Below are positions 39,854-47,804 of a DNA stretch of 64,000 bases, piece by piece. The DNA is from JALYUA01 sp039933215 (GTDB lineage Bacteria; Acidobacteriota; Thermoanaerobaculia; UBA5066; Gp7-AA6). Below the pieces are notes generated by a model, which saw only the letters and a list, made by a program, of their open reading frames with translations, did no database searches and was not told the DNA's origin. The position numbers and the translations under genes were made by a program. Position 1 is the first letter of the stretch, and every line of letters starts with the position of its first letter. Where the stretch lies: NCBI GenBank assembly GCA_039933215.1, contig JBDTOO010000011.1, forward strand, positions 1 to 64,000. The letters are read 5' to 3'.

Positions 39854-41898
39854 GGGGCTTTCTCCGGCATGTGCTTCTCGACCCAGTCGATCGCCGTCTG
39901 CATCAGGAAGCGCCGGTTCGCGAGCTTGGTCGCGCCGTGTCCTTCGTCGGGAAAGGAGATGAGCTTCGTGTCGACGCCGTTGCGCTTCAACATCGAGAAG
40001 ATGTACTCGTTGGTCATTCCGCCGATCCCGCCGAGTTCCTTGCTTCCGCTGATCAGAAGGGTCGGAGTCTGGATCTCGTGGAGGCGCTGCAGCGGGTCCT
40101 CGTCGAAGTACGCCTTCGGGTTCTCGGCTCGCGTGCCCTTGAAGAACCAGACGTTGATCGGCCACTCCCAGTGGCCCGTGTTCTCGCCGGTCGAATCGGC
40201 GATCCACGCGTTCGCCCAGCCCTCGTTCGAGATGGCGACGCGGAACCGGCGCGTCGTCGGAAGCAGCACGTTCGCGCGATGCGCCCCCGCGCTCTGTCCG
40301 AGGAGCGCGATCCGGTCCGCGTCGATATAGCCGCGGGCGACCATCCAGTCGACCCCGGCCATGATGTCTTTCGTGTCGGCGACGGAAAAGCTCGAGCCCC
40401 TCATCTTCTCGATCACTCCCGGTCCGTACGGGGCCGCCGAGCGGTAATCGGGCACGAAGACGACGTACCCGCGGGACGCCCAGAGATGGCGCTCGATCAG
40501 GCTCCCGATGATTCCGCCCATGAGATAGAGGCGGCTGCCGGGGCCGCCTCCGTGGACGTCGACCAGCATCGGGTATTTCTTCTTCGGATCGAAGCCCGGA
40601 GGACGCACCTCGTATCCCGAGATCTCGAGGCCGTCGAAGCTCGGAAACGACACGAGGCGGAAGTCGCCCAGCACGAAGTCCCGGGTGGGATCGTCGATCG
40701 TGACGAGCGTGCGCTGATTTTCCCCGTCCGCGTCGCCGACGCGGAGCAGGACGCGGCCGTAACCGTCATCCGAGAGCGTCGCGATCTTCCGCCCGTCCGG
40801 GGAGAGCGAGAAGGCGGAGTAGAACCGGTCGCCCCCCTCGATCATCTTCTCCGACCCGTCGAGCCCCAGGCGGAAGATGCCGTTGTATCCCCGGATGAGG
40901 CCGCGCGCGTAGACGGATCGGGAGTCGGGCGCCCACTGCAGCGAGTCGCCGACGTGGAGCCGGGGAGCGAGGCGGCGCTCCTCGCCGGTCTTCGGATCCA
41001 CGACGACCGCGTGCTGGCGGAAGTCGTAGATCACGTTCTCGGTGTCGTAGGCCGTCGCGACCCAGCGGCCGTCCGGGGAGAAGTTGCTTCGGAGGCCCTG
41101 GCTCCCCCCGGCGGTCCGGATGACGTCGCGCATCTTTCCCGTCCGGGGATCGAGCGCGAGGATCGCGGACCAGAGCTTCTTCTCGTTGTACCCCCAGGCA
41201 TGGACCGCGGAGACGTGCAGCTCCGCGGCGCGCGCGTCCCACACCAGGGATCGGATGTCCGCGTCGACTTTTCCGACGAGGCGGCTCTGTTTGGAGGCAA
41301 CGTCGAGACGGTAGATCTCCAGGGGGAGCGGCCGGTCGGCGTCCGGATCGAGCTCGACGGCGGTCGGCTCGTCCGGCCCGGGCTTCGGGCGCTCCGGGCG
41401 CTTCGGCCGCTGCGTGTAGTAGATCGCCTTGCCGTCCTCGCCGAAGCAGAAGACCTTGGCGTCGCGGTAGGCCTTGTCCATGGACAGATCGAGCTGGGCG
41501 ACCTGGACGGCGGGTCCCGAGCCGTCGAGGGGCTGTGTCCAGACCCACCCGTCGCGAAGGAAGGCCAGCCGGCCCTTGTCCGGTGAGAGCTGCGCGGCCC
41601 CGCCGAAATTCAGTTGAAGACCTTCGATCACCTTCTTCTCTCCGGTCTTCGTCGACAGGATGATCGTCTTCTGGGGCTCGTAGTAATGCCCGACCGTGTA
41701 GAGGAGCCGGTCCGAATCCGGAAGCCAGGTCAGCTCGGGGATATCGATGCCCGGACGCTCGGCGACGTCCGCGACCGTCAGCGGCTTCTTCGCGGGCTCG
41801 GCGGCGCGAGCCGAGCCAGACCCGGCCGCAAGACCCGCCAGGAGGACGAGGGCCCACGGACTTCGGAAGCCGCCCCGGCGGCCGAGCCGAGCCGTCAT
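39850..41898 (-). CDS. Secreted S9-like protein with Glu at the catalytic Asp site
   Basis: This 682-residue protein has a GGGGAG ribosome binding site, a signal peptide (about 1-32), a propeller region and an S9 hydrolase domain with Ser536 in LLGQSAGAHR and His654 in PDEGHGATK. The HGxxD site reads SGSKE, putting Glu621 where Asp is usual; Glu may still work as charge relay. It is the most divergent S9 member here, with QSAGA at the nucleophile and a Trp-rich insert (GHWEWPINVWFFKG) after it. It starts 46 nt after a propeller gene and overlaps the next S9 gene by GTGA. Confidence 0.87.
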   Translation of the reverse strand: MTARLGRRGGFRSPWALVLLAGLAAGSGSARAAEPAKKPLTVADVAERPGIDIPELTWLPDSDRLLYTVGHYYEPQKTIILSTKTGEKKVIEGLQLNFGGAAQLSPDKGRLAFLRDGWVWTQPLDGSGPAVQVAQLDLSMDKAYRDAKVFCFGEDGKAIYYTQRPKRPERPKPGPDEPTAVELDPDADRPLPLEIYRLDVASKQSRLVGKVDADIRSLVWDARAAELHVSAVHAWGYNEKKLWSAILALDPRTGKMRDVIRTAGGSQGLRSNFSPDGRWVATAYDTENVIYDFRQHAVVVDPKTGEERRLAPRLHVGDSLQWAPDSRSVYARGLIRGYNGIFRLGLDGSEKMIEGGDRFYSAFSLSPDGRKIATLSDDGYGRVLLRVGDADGENQRTLVTIDDPTRDFVLGDFRLVSFPSFDGLEISGYEVRPPGFDPKKKYPMLVDVHGGGPGSRLYLMGGIIGSLIERHLWASRGYVVFVPDYRSAAPYGPGVIEKMRGSSFSVADTKDIMAGVDWMVARGYIDADRIALLGQSAGAHRANVLLPTTRRFRVAISNEGWANAWIADSTGENTGHWEWPINVWFFKGTRAENPKAYFDEDPLQRLHEIQTPTLLISGSKELGGIGGMTNEYIFSMLKRNGVDTKLISFPDEGHGATKLANRRFLMQTAIDWVEKHMPEKAP

Positions 41899-41944
41899 TC
41901 CGCTCCCCTCTCGCGGTCCCCGGACCGGTCGAACTCCGGGGCGC

Positions 41945-43939
41945 TCACTGCCCGCCCGTCATCCCGGTCGCCTTCCAGCGGACGCCCGGAGCCTTGGTCG
42001 GGTCGACCAGCTGAAAACGCATGACGACGGGATTCGTCACGGCCCCCGGCTCGAGCGCTTCGGCGGTTCCGAGCGCGCCCTTGAAGTCGTAGACCGCTCC
42101 TTCCTTCGGCTTCCCGTTGTCCGCGTTCAACGCCGAAGGGGCGTTCTCCGCGTTGCGCTTCTTGTCGTCCTCGCTCTCGTATTTCGGAAAGCCGTAACCC
42201 AGGATCTCGAGCCGGATCGGCGGGTAGATCGGCTTGCCCGAGGTGTTCTTCAACCGCATCGGGATCTCGACCTGCTTCGTCGTGGGCTCGAAGCGCGTCG
42301 GGTCGAAGATGAACTCGACCTTGTCGTCGATCCGCGTTTCCACCCGGGCCGGCGCGGCGGCGGCGTCTCCCCCGGACGGTTTCTTCGCGGCGGCCTCCTC
42401 CTCGTCCTCGCCTCCGCCCTTCGCCGCCGTCCTGTCCGCCGGCACCACGACGCGGATCGCCGACGTGTAGAGCTGGAAGGTGCCGCTGCGAGCGTCCGTC
42501 CAGAGCGGATGGAACGCGCCTTCCCGATCGGCGGCGAGACCCATGTAGTCCCCGCCCGATCCCCACCGGCTCGCCGCGGAGAGGAAGGACATGCTGATAC
42601 TGTCGGGCTCCCCCTTGAACATGAGGGGGGCGATCTGCGAGTTGCCCCGCCCCCCCGGGTCCGAGGGAGCGGACGAGACGAGCACGGGAGGAAGGAACGT
42701 GTCCCCGCCGTCGACGGAGGCGGCGAAGTACTCCTCGAAGTGTTTGTTGTCCTTCGAATTCCGGGTGTCGAACCAGGTCACTCCGACGACTCCGTCTTTG
42801 TTGACGGCGATCGCGGGCTGGAACTGCTGGGACGTTTTGGGAATCCCGTCGTCGATCGCCCGGAGAGCCGACCACGTCTTCCCGCGGTCCTTCGAGTATG
42901 TGAAGTGGATGCGGTAGGAGCCGAGTCGCGAGTCCTCCCAGACGAAGTAGATCCGATCCCGATACTTCGTCGAGTCGGCGTCCGCGGCGAACTTCCCGAA
43001 GCCCGAGATGAAGGTTTCCTTGTCGTCGAAGTTGGTCTGCTGCGCAACGACCCTCTGCGGAGCTCCGAAGGTCACGCCTCCGTCCGTCGAGGCCACGGTC
43101 CAGAAGGTGGAGTGGAACCCGCGGCCCTTCGACTGCCTCTTTTCCGGCATGAACTGGAAGTCGCCGTAAGGCACGAACAGAGTGCCATCCGAGAGGACGA
43201 CGGGCGTGACGTCGTTGATGCCGATCGTGCCGCCGCCGTTCGCCGCTTCGACGGGACCGACCCAGCTGCGGCCGTCGTCTTCCGAGCGGAAAACGCCGAC
43301 CTTGTAGACCGGATAGCCGTACAGGACGCCGATGTAGATGCGGCCGGAGTACTTTCCATGCGACTGGTCCACGATGATCTGCTCGTGGTCGTACGAGTAG
43401 CCGAGCTCCATCGCGTCGGACCACTTGAACCCGCCGTCCTGCGAGCGCCAGGCGCGGAGGAATCCGCGCGGGCGGCCCTTCTCGTCCTTCGCGAAGTCCA
43501 GGGCGGTGAAGATCGCCGTACCCTGCGGCGTGAAGGCCGTGTACGGATCGCCGCCGCCGTATTCGACCTGCTCGGCGAACTCGCTCGCCCGCCAGGTCAT
43601 GCCTCCATCGTTCGACGCATACGTGCGGCAGGCCCAGCCGCCGTCCGGACGGATCGCCGTGATCACGCCTCCCAGGAGGCTCTTGGTCCGCTTCGGATTC
43701 GCGGAGATGTGGGCCTCGACGTGCGGGACGTCGCCGTCGCGGCTGACCAGGATGTTCGGTCCGATCTCGATGCGCGGAAGGGCGGCGGCCCTGGCCGGCG
43801 GGGCCGGCGTCGGGGCCGCGGCGGGAAGCGCCGCGGCGTACGGCCCCACGGCGCCGAGCAGCGCCAGGAGGGAGATCGCGGCGCGCCGGGAGATCGACGA
43901 CTTCGAATGGATCACAGCGGGAGCGGCGGTTGGGATCAC
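41945..43939 (-). CDS. Exported six-Asp-box beta-propeller with C-terminal domain, possible Tat signal
   Basis: The start is GTG at 43937-43939, overlapping the upstream stop (GTGA), with AAGGAG five bases before. The 664-residue product begins with SSISRRAAISLLALLG, a twin-Arg pattern that fits Tat export, unlike its paralogs. Six Asp boxes are seen: SNDGGMTW, SQDGGFKW, SEDDGRSW, STDGGVTF, SKDRGKTW and SVDGGDTF. The family blocks PHVEAHISANP and FHPLWTDARSGTFQLYTS are present. After an acidic, Ala-rich linker (EDEEEAAAKKP) comes the shared C-terminal beta domain (about 525-660; MRLKNTSGKPIYPPIRLEI, then GAVYDFKGAL). Role unknown; not a recognisable sialidase. Confidence 0.8.
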   Translation of the reverse strand: MIPTAAPAVIHSKSSISRRAAISLLALLGAVGPYAAALPAAAPTPAPPARAAALPRIEIGPNILVSRDGDVPHVEAHISANPKRTKSLLGGVITAIRPDGGWACRTYASNDGGMTWRASEFAEQVEYGGGDPYTAFTPQGTAIFTALDFAKDEKGRPRGFLRAWRSQDGGFKWSDAMELGYSYDHEQIIVDQSHGKYSGRIYIGVLYGYPVYKVGVFRSEDDGRSWVGPVEAANGGGTIGINDVTPVVLSDGTLFVPYGDFQFMPEKRQSKGRGFHSTFWTVASTDGGVTFGAPQRVVAQQTNFDDKETFISGFGKFAADADSTKYRDRIYFVWEDSRLGSYRIHFTYSKDRGKTWSALRAIDDGIPKTSQQFQPAIAVNKDGVVGVTWFDTRNSKDNKHFEEYFAASVDGGDTFLPPVLVSSAPSDPGGRGNSQIAPLMFKGEPDSISMSFLSAASRWGSGGDYMGLAADREGAFHPLWTDARSGTFQLYTSAIRVVVPADRTAAKGGGEDEEEAAAKKPSGGDAAAAPARVETRIDDKVEFIFDPTRFEPTTKQVEIPMRLKNTSGKPIYPPIRLEILGYGFPKYESEDDKKRNAENAPSALNADNGKPKEGAVYDFKGALGTAEALEPGAVTNPVVMRFQLVDPTKAPGVRWKATGMTGGQ

Positions 43940-45780
43940 TTCGACTCCTTTTTCTTCTCGATGGAACCGGTGACGACGGACCCGATGTAGAAGTCCGTCT
44001 TGACGTTCGAGGAGGCCTTGAGCCTCCAGACCAGGGCGTTTGTGACGGCGTCCGGAGGCAGCGCGTCGAGGTCTCCGAGCGTCTTCGAGTAATCGAAGAC
44101 CGCTCCGAGACCCGTCTTCCCGTTCGAGGAGTTCAGGATCTCCGGGACGCTCGTCTCGTCCTTCGACTTGACGCGGTACGGATGGACGAGCTCCTTGACC
44201 TCGAGGTGGAACGGGGGATAGAGCGTCTCCTTCGAGATGTTCTTGATGCGGACGGGAACGAGGACCTCCCGGGTCTGCGCGTCGAACCGCACCGGGTCGA
44301 AAAGCAGCGTCACGAGGTCGGTGAGGGCCGCTTCCGTCCTGTCCGCGGTGGCCGCGGCCGCCGGAGCGGCCTCGAGCGGCACGCGGACCGCGGCGGTGAA
44401 CAGCTGATAGGTCCCGCTGCGCGCATCGGCCCAGAACGGGTGGAACACCCCGCGCGTGTCGGCGGTCATTCCGATGTAGTCCCCGCCGTCCGGCCACCGC
44501 GAGACGCCCGAGATGAAATACGTCGTGAACATCCCCCGGTCCGTCTGGACGATGGGACCCGGCCGGACGTTGCCCGGTCCGAAGGGGCTCGAGCTCTCGC
44601 TCGAGAGCCGCTTCTTGGGAAGAAACGTCTCTCCGCCGTCCACGGAGGCGGTGAAGGAGACGTCGAACCGGTCGCGCTTCGGGTGCTCGTCCGTGTCGTA
44701 GAAGAAGACGCCCAGGACGCCGTCCGAATTCACCGCGATCATCGGCTGGAACTGCGACGCGTGGGCGGGCGGGGCCGCCTCGACCGGCTTCGGCTTCGCC
44801 CACGTCCGGCCGCGGTCGGACGAATACGTCAGCATCAGGCGGAACCGGTCGCTCTCGAGGGCCATCCACGCCGCGTAGATGCGGTCGCGGAACCGTCCGC
44901 TCGAGGCATCGACGGCGTAAATCGCACCGCTGATCTGGTCCACGCGGCCGCTCTTCTGCATCCGTCGCATCGTCTCCAGGCCGCCGAAAGGAACGTCCCC
45001 GATCTTCCGGGGAGCCGAGAACGTCACGCCGCCGTCCGTAGACGTCGAAAAAACGGCCTTCCAGGACGAGCTCGTCTTGTCGATCGCGTAGTTCGGGTAC
45101 TCGGACATCGGGATGAAGAGCGTCCCGTCCGACAGCACGAGGAGGTTGTAGGCCGCGAGCCCCGTGTTGTGGCCGCGCGCCACCTCGACCGGTCCGACGA
45201 AGCTGCGTCCGTCGTCCGTCGAACGGAAGAGGACGACGCGGCGCCTCATCTGCATGTCCTCCATCTCCCGTGATCCGGGTACGTCCGTCTCGTCCGTCAC
45301 GTAGACCCGGCCCGCGTACGGCCCCGTCGTCAGGTCGGTCACGAGCATCTCGTGGTCGTGGCCCTTCCCGAGGACGACCGCCTTCCCCCAGGTCCGGCCG
45401 CCATCCTCGGACCGGTAGAACTTCATCTCGGGCGAAAGCCCCATGAAATAGGCCGTGCCGCTGATGCCGAACCCGACCTGGGGGTCGCCTCCGCCGTTCT
45501 CGAACTCCTCGGGCAGGACGACGTCCTTCCAGGTCGAGCCTCCGTCGAACGACACGTAGGGCTTGTTCGCGGAGCTGCCGTCGGGACGGGTCAGGGTGAT
45601 CGAGCCGCCGAGGAGGTTCGCGGGGTCCCTGGGGTTGGCGGCGATCATGGTTTCGCAGTGCGCCACGTCGCCGTCGCGCGAGACGAGGATGTTCGGACCG
45701 ACGACGATGCGCGGCCCCTCGGCCGCCAGTGCCGAGGCCGCGAGCCCCAACGCCGCGGCAAGCGCGATCCGCAAGGTCAT
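43936..45780 (-). CDS. Secreted six-Asp-box beta-propeller protein with C-terminal domain
   Basis: This 614-residue protein has a signal peptide (about 1-20) and six Asp boxes: SFDGGSTW, SEDGGRTW, STDDGRSF, STDGGVTF, SSDRGRTW and SVDGGETF. The early block AHCETMIAANPRDPANLLGG and the late block FHPFWADARSGTYQLFTA are close to those of the downstream protein at 41945-43939, and so is the C-terminal beta domain (about 490-610; VRIKNISKETLYPPFHLEV, GAVFDYSKTL). These two genes look like a tandem duplication. It overlaps both neighbours by 4 nt. Partner and ligand are unknown. Confidence 0.8.
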   Translation of the reverse strand: MTLRIALAAALGLAASALAAEGPRIVVGPNILVSRDGDVAHCETMIAANPRDPANLLGGSITLTRPDGSSANKPYVSFDGGSTWKDVVLPEEFENGGGDPQVGFGISGTAYFMGLSPEMKFYRSEDGGRTWGKAVVLGKGHDHEMLVTDLTTGPYAGRVYVTDETDVPGSREMEDMQMRRRVVLFRSTDDGRSFVGPVEVARGHNTGLAAYNLLVLSDGTLFIPMSEYPNYAIDKTSSSWKAVFSTSTDGGVTFSAPRKIGDVPFGGLETMRRMQKSGRVDQISGAIYAVDASSGRFRDRIYAAWMALESDRFRLMLTYSSDRGRTWAKPKPVEAAPPAHASQFQPMIAVNSDGVLGVFFYDTDEHPKRDRFDVSFTASVDGGETFLPKKRLSSESSSPFGPGNVRPGPIVQTDRGMFTTYFISGVSRWPDGGDYIGMTADTRGVFHPFWADARSGTYQLFTAAVRVPLEAAPAAAATADRTEAALTDLVTLLFDPVRFDAQTREVLVPVRIKNISKETLYPPFHLEVKELVHPYRVKSKDETSVPEILNSSNGKTGLGAVFDYSKTLGDLDALPPDAVTNALVWRLKASSNVKTDFYIGSVVTGSIEKKKESK

Positions 45781-47804
45781 GGCCGGTCTCCTTTTCTGGC
45801 AGTCTCCGGGGCCCCCGCAGGGGTCGACCCGTTCGGCCGGGCGAGCATCCGCGCCGTGACGTGGATCAGTCCGTAGTGAAACTCCCTGCCTTCCCGGAAC
45901 GGGCGGAGCTCGCTCAACCGGAACACGATCCGGCGCGAGGGCGTGCTCTTTCCCGGCTCCAGGACGTTGGTCGAACCGAGCGAGTCTCCCGAGGGCTGTC
46001 CGAACTTCCACAACGCGCCCGCTCCGACCGCGCCGTTGTCGGAGGCGACGATGTCGGGAACCCCGACGTCCGAGGAGAGGTCGAGCACGCGAGCGGTCAG
46101 TGGCAGCGGAACGGGCCGTTTCGAGACGTTCGTCAGCCTCGCGTCCGCCGCGATCGTTCCGTGCACGCGGTCGTGCACGACGTTCGTCAGCTCGAGGCGG
46201 ACGCTTCCCGTGACGTTCTCGAGCGCGGCGAGCTCCGGCGAACCGTTGCGGACCGCCTGGCCCGCGACGGCGACGACCGCGGTCCACACCTGCGGCAGGC
46301 CGGTCCGGTTGTCGACCCAGAACGGATGGAAGTCGCCGCCGGCGTCGACCGCCATGCCGGCGGTGTCCCCGCCGTTGTAGAAGAAGCTGTCGAGCCCGAA
46401 CTGGATCTCGATTTCTCCGGACTTCGGGTGTGATCCGGGGGACTCGGGCTCGGCCTCGCTCTCCGGAGCCGCGGACGCCGCGCCGCCGCCCGACGCGGAG
46501 GCCATGATCGGCCAGCGCGCCAGGTTCGTGTACGCGTTCGGTGCCTCGGACACGCGGACGCTCGGCTCGAACGTCTCGCCGCCGTCGAATGACGCGGCGA
46601 ACCGAACCTGCCAGCCGAGGTTGTCCGGACTGTCGCGCCGGTCATACCAGGTGACCCCGACGACGCCCGCGCGGTTGACGGCGATCGTCGGATGGAGGTC
46701 GTCGACACGCTGCGGCGAATTCGCGGAGGGCCGGTCGTCGCTCACCGTCCGCGGACCGGACCACGTCTTCCCCTTGTCTGTCGAGTGGGAGAGGAGGATC
46801 TTCTGCCGACCGGAACGCTGATCCGGCCAGACCGCATACAACCGGTCGGAGAACGCCGCGCTGCCCGGATCGACGGCGAGCCCCCCGATCATGGTCGTCG
46901 CCGTCGGCGGCCAGAGCATGTAGAAATCGCTCACCGTCACCGCGGGCTCGAGCGACTCGCCGCCGTCCCGGGAAGCGACGACCTTGAGTGATCCGTTCGG
47001 CCGCCCAGGCCGCGGGTCCGCGATGTCGCCTTCCTTCCACTCCTCCGTCCAGTACTCCTTGAGCTCGCCGAAGATTCCCACGAAGGTGCCGTCGGAGAGC
47101 ACCACTCCGTTCCCGACCCCGAGGACGTAGTTGCGTCCGAGCGCGGAGCGCTTCACCGGGCCGGCGAAGTGCGCCCCGCCGTCCGACGACGTGAAGAGCG
47201 AGATGTCGCCGGCCTTGCGATCGCCCTCCATGGCCCGCGCCCATCCCGTCGCGTGGACATAGACCCGGCCGTCGTACTTGCCGCCGGTGTTGTCGACGGT
47301 CACGTACTCGCGGTCGAGGCCGTGGAAGCCGTGGAGCGACACCGGATCGCTCCAGCTCTTTCCGCCGTCGGACGAGCGGTACACCGGCGCCTCGTTCTTT
47401 CCGTCCGTGGTCGTTCCGAGGGCCACGAAGTACGCCGCGCCGCGCCGGCCCAGAGCGCACGCAGGGTCCCCGCTGAACTTGTACCGGCTCGTATCGAGGA
47501 TCGGTTCCCAGGTCTCTCCGCGATCCGACGAACGGTAGACGACCGTCGAGATCCGGTTCGAGGTCGAGCTCAACGTCATCGAGCAACCGAGGAGACGGTT
47601 GGTGTCCTCGGGATCGGCCGAGACCAGCACCTCGTTGTGCGAAACATCCCCGTGGGCTCGGCTGACGGCCACATTCCGTCCGACCCGGAGGCGCGGCCTC
47701 GAGGCGTCTGAGTCCCCCGGTGCGGTCAGCGCCCGCGCCACCGGCGCCCGAGCCGCCGATGCCACGAGAACCGCCGCGACCAGGAAGAGCGCCCGTCGCG
47801 TCAT
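45777..47804 (-). CDS. Secreted six-Asp-box beta-propeller protein with C-terminal domain
   Basis: This 675-residue protein has a signal peptide (about 1-25). The Asp boxes are SSDRGETW, SSDGGKSW, SSDGGAHF, SRDGGESL, STDKGKTW and SFDGGETF. Family blocks are SHNEVLVSADPEDTNRLLGC near the start, VTWYDRRDSPDN in the fifth or sixth blade and FHPFWVDNRTGLPQVWTA at the propeller's end. The shared C-terminal beta domain covers about 535-665 (ARLTNVSKRPVPLPLTARV, GALWKFGQP, VLEPGKST). It is most like the first propeller of the locus (57124-59061). It overlaps a giant S8 gene upstream and a propeller gene downstream, each by ATGA. Confidence 0.8.
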   Translation of the reverse strand: MTRRALFLVAAVLVASAARAPVARALTAPGDSDASRPRLRVGRNVAVSRAHGDVSHNEVLVSADPEDTNRLLGCSMTLSSTSNRISTVVYRSSDRGETWEPILDTSRYKFSGDPACALGRRGAAYFVALGTTTDGKNEAPVYRSSDGGKSWSDPVSLHGFHGLDREYVTVDNTGGKYDGRVYVHATGWARAMEGDRKAGDISLFTSSDGGAHFAGPVKRSALGRNYVLGVGNGVVLSDGTFVGIFGELKEYWTEEWKEGDIADPRPGRPNGSLKVVASRDGGESLEPAVTVSDFYMLWPPTATTMIGGLAVDPGSAAFSDRLYAVWPDQRSGRQKILLSHSTDKGKTWSGPRTVSDDRPSANSPQRVDDLHPTIAVNRAGVVGVTWYDRRDSPDNLGWQVRFAASFDGGETFEPSVRVSEAPNAYTNLARWPIMASASGGGAASAAPESEAEPESPGSHPKSGEIEIQFGLDSFFYNGGDTAGMAVDAGGDFHPFWVDNRTGLPQVWTAVVAVAGQAVRNGSPELAALENVTGSVRLELTNVVHDRVHGTIAADARLTNVSKRPVPLPLTARVLDLSSDVGVPDIVASDNGAVGAGALWKFGQPSGDSLGSTNVLEPGKSTPSRRIVFRLSELRPFREGREFHYGLIHVTARMLARPNGSTPAGAPETARKGDRP

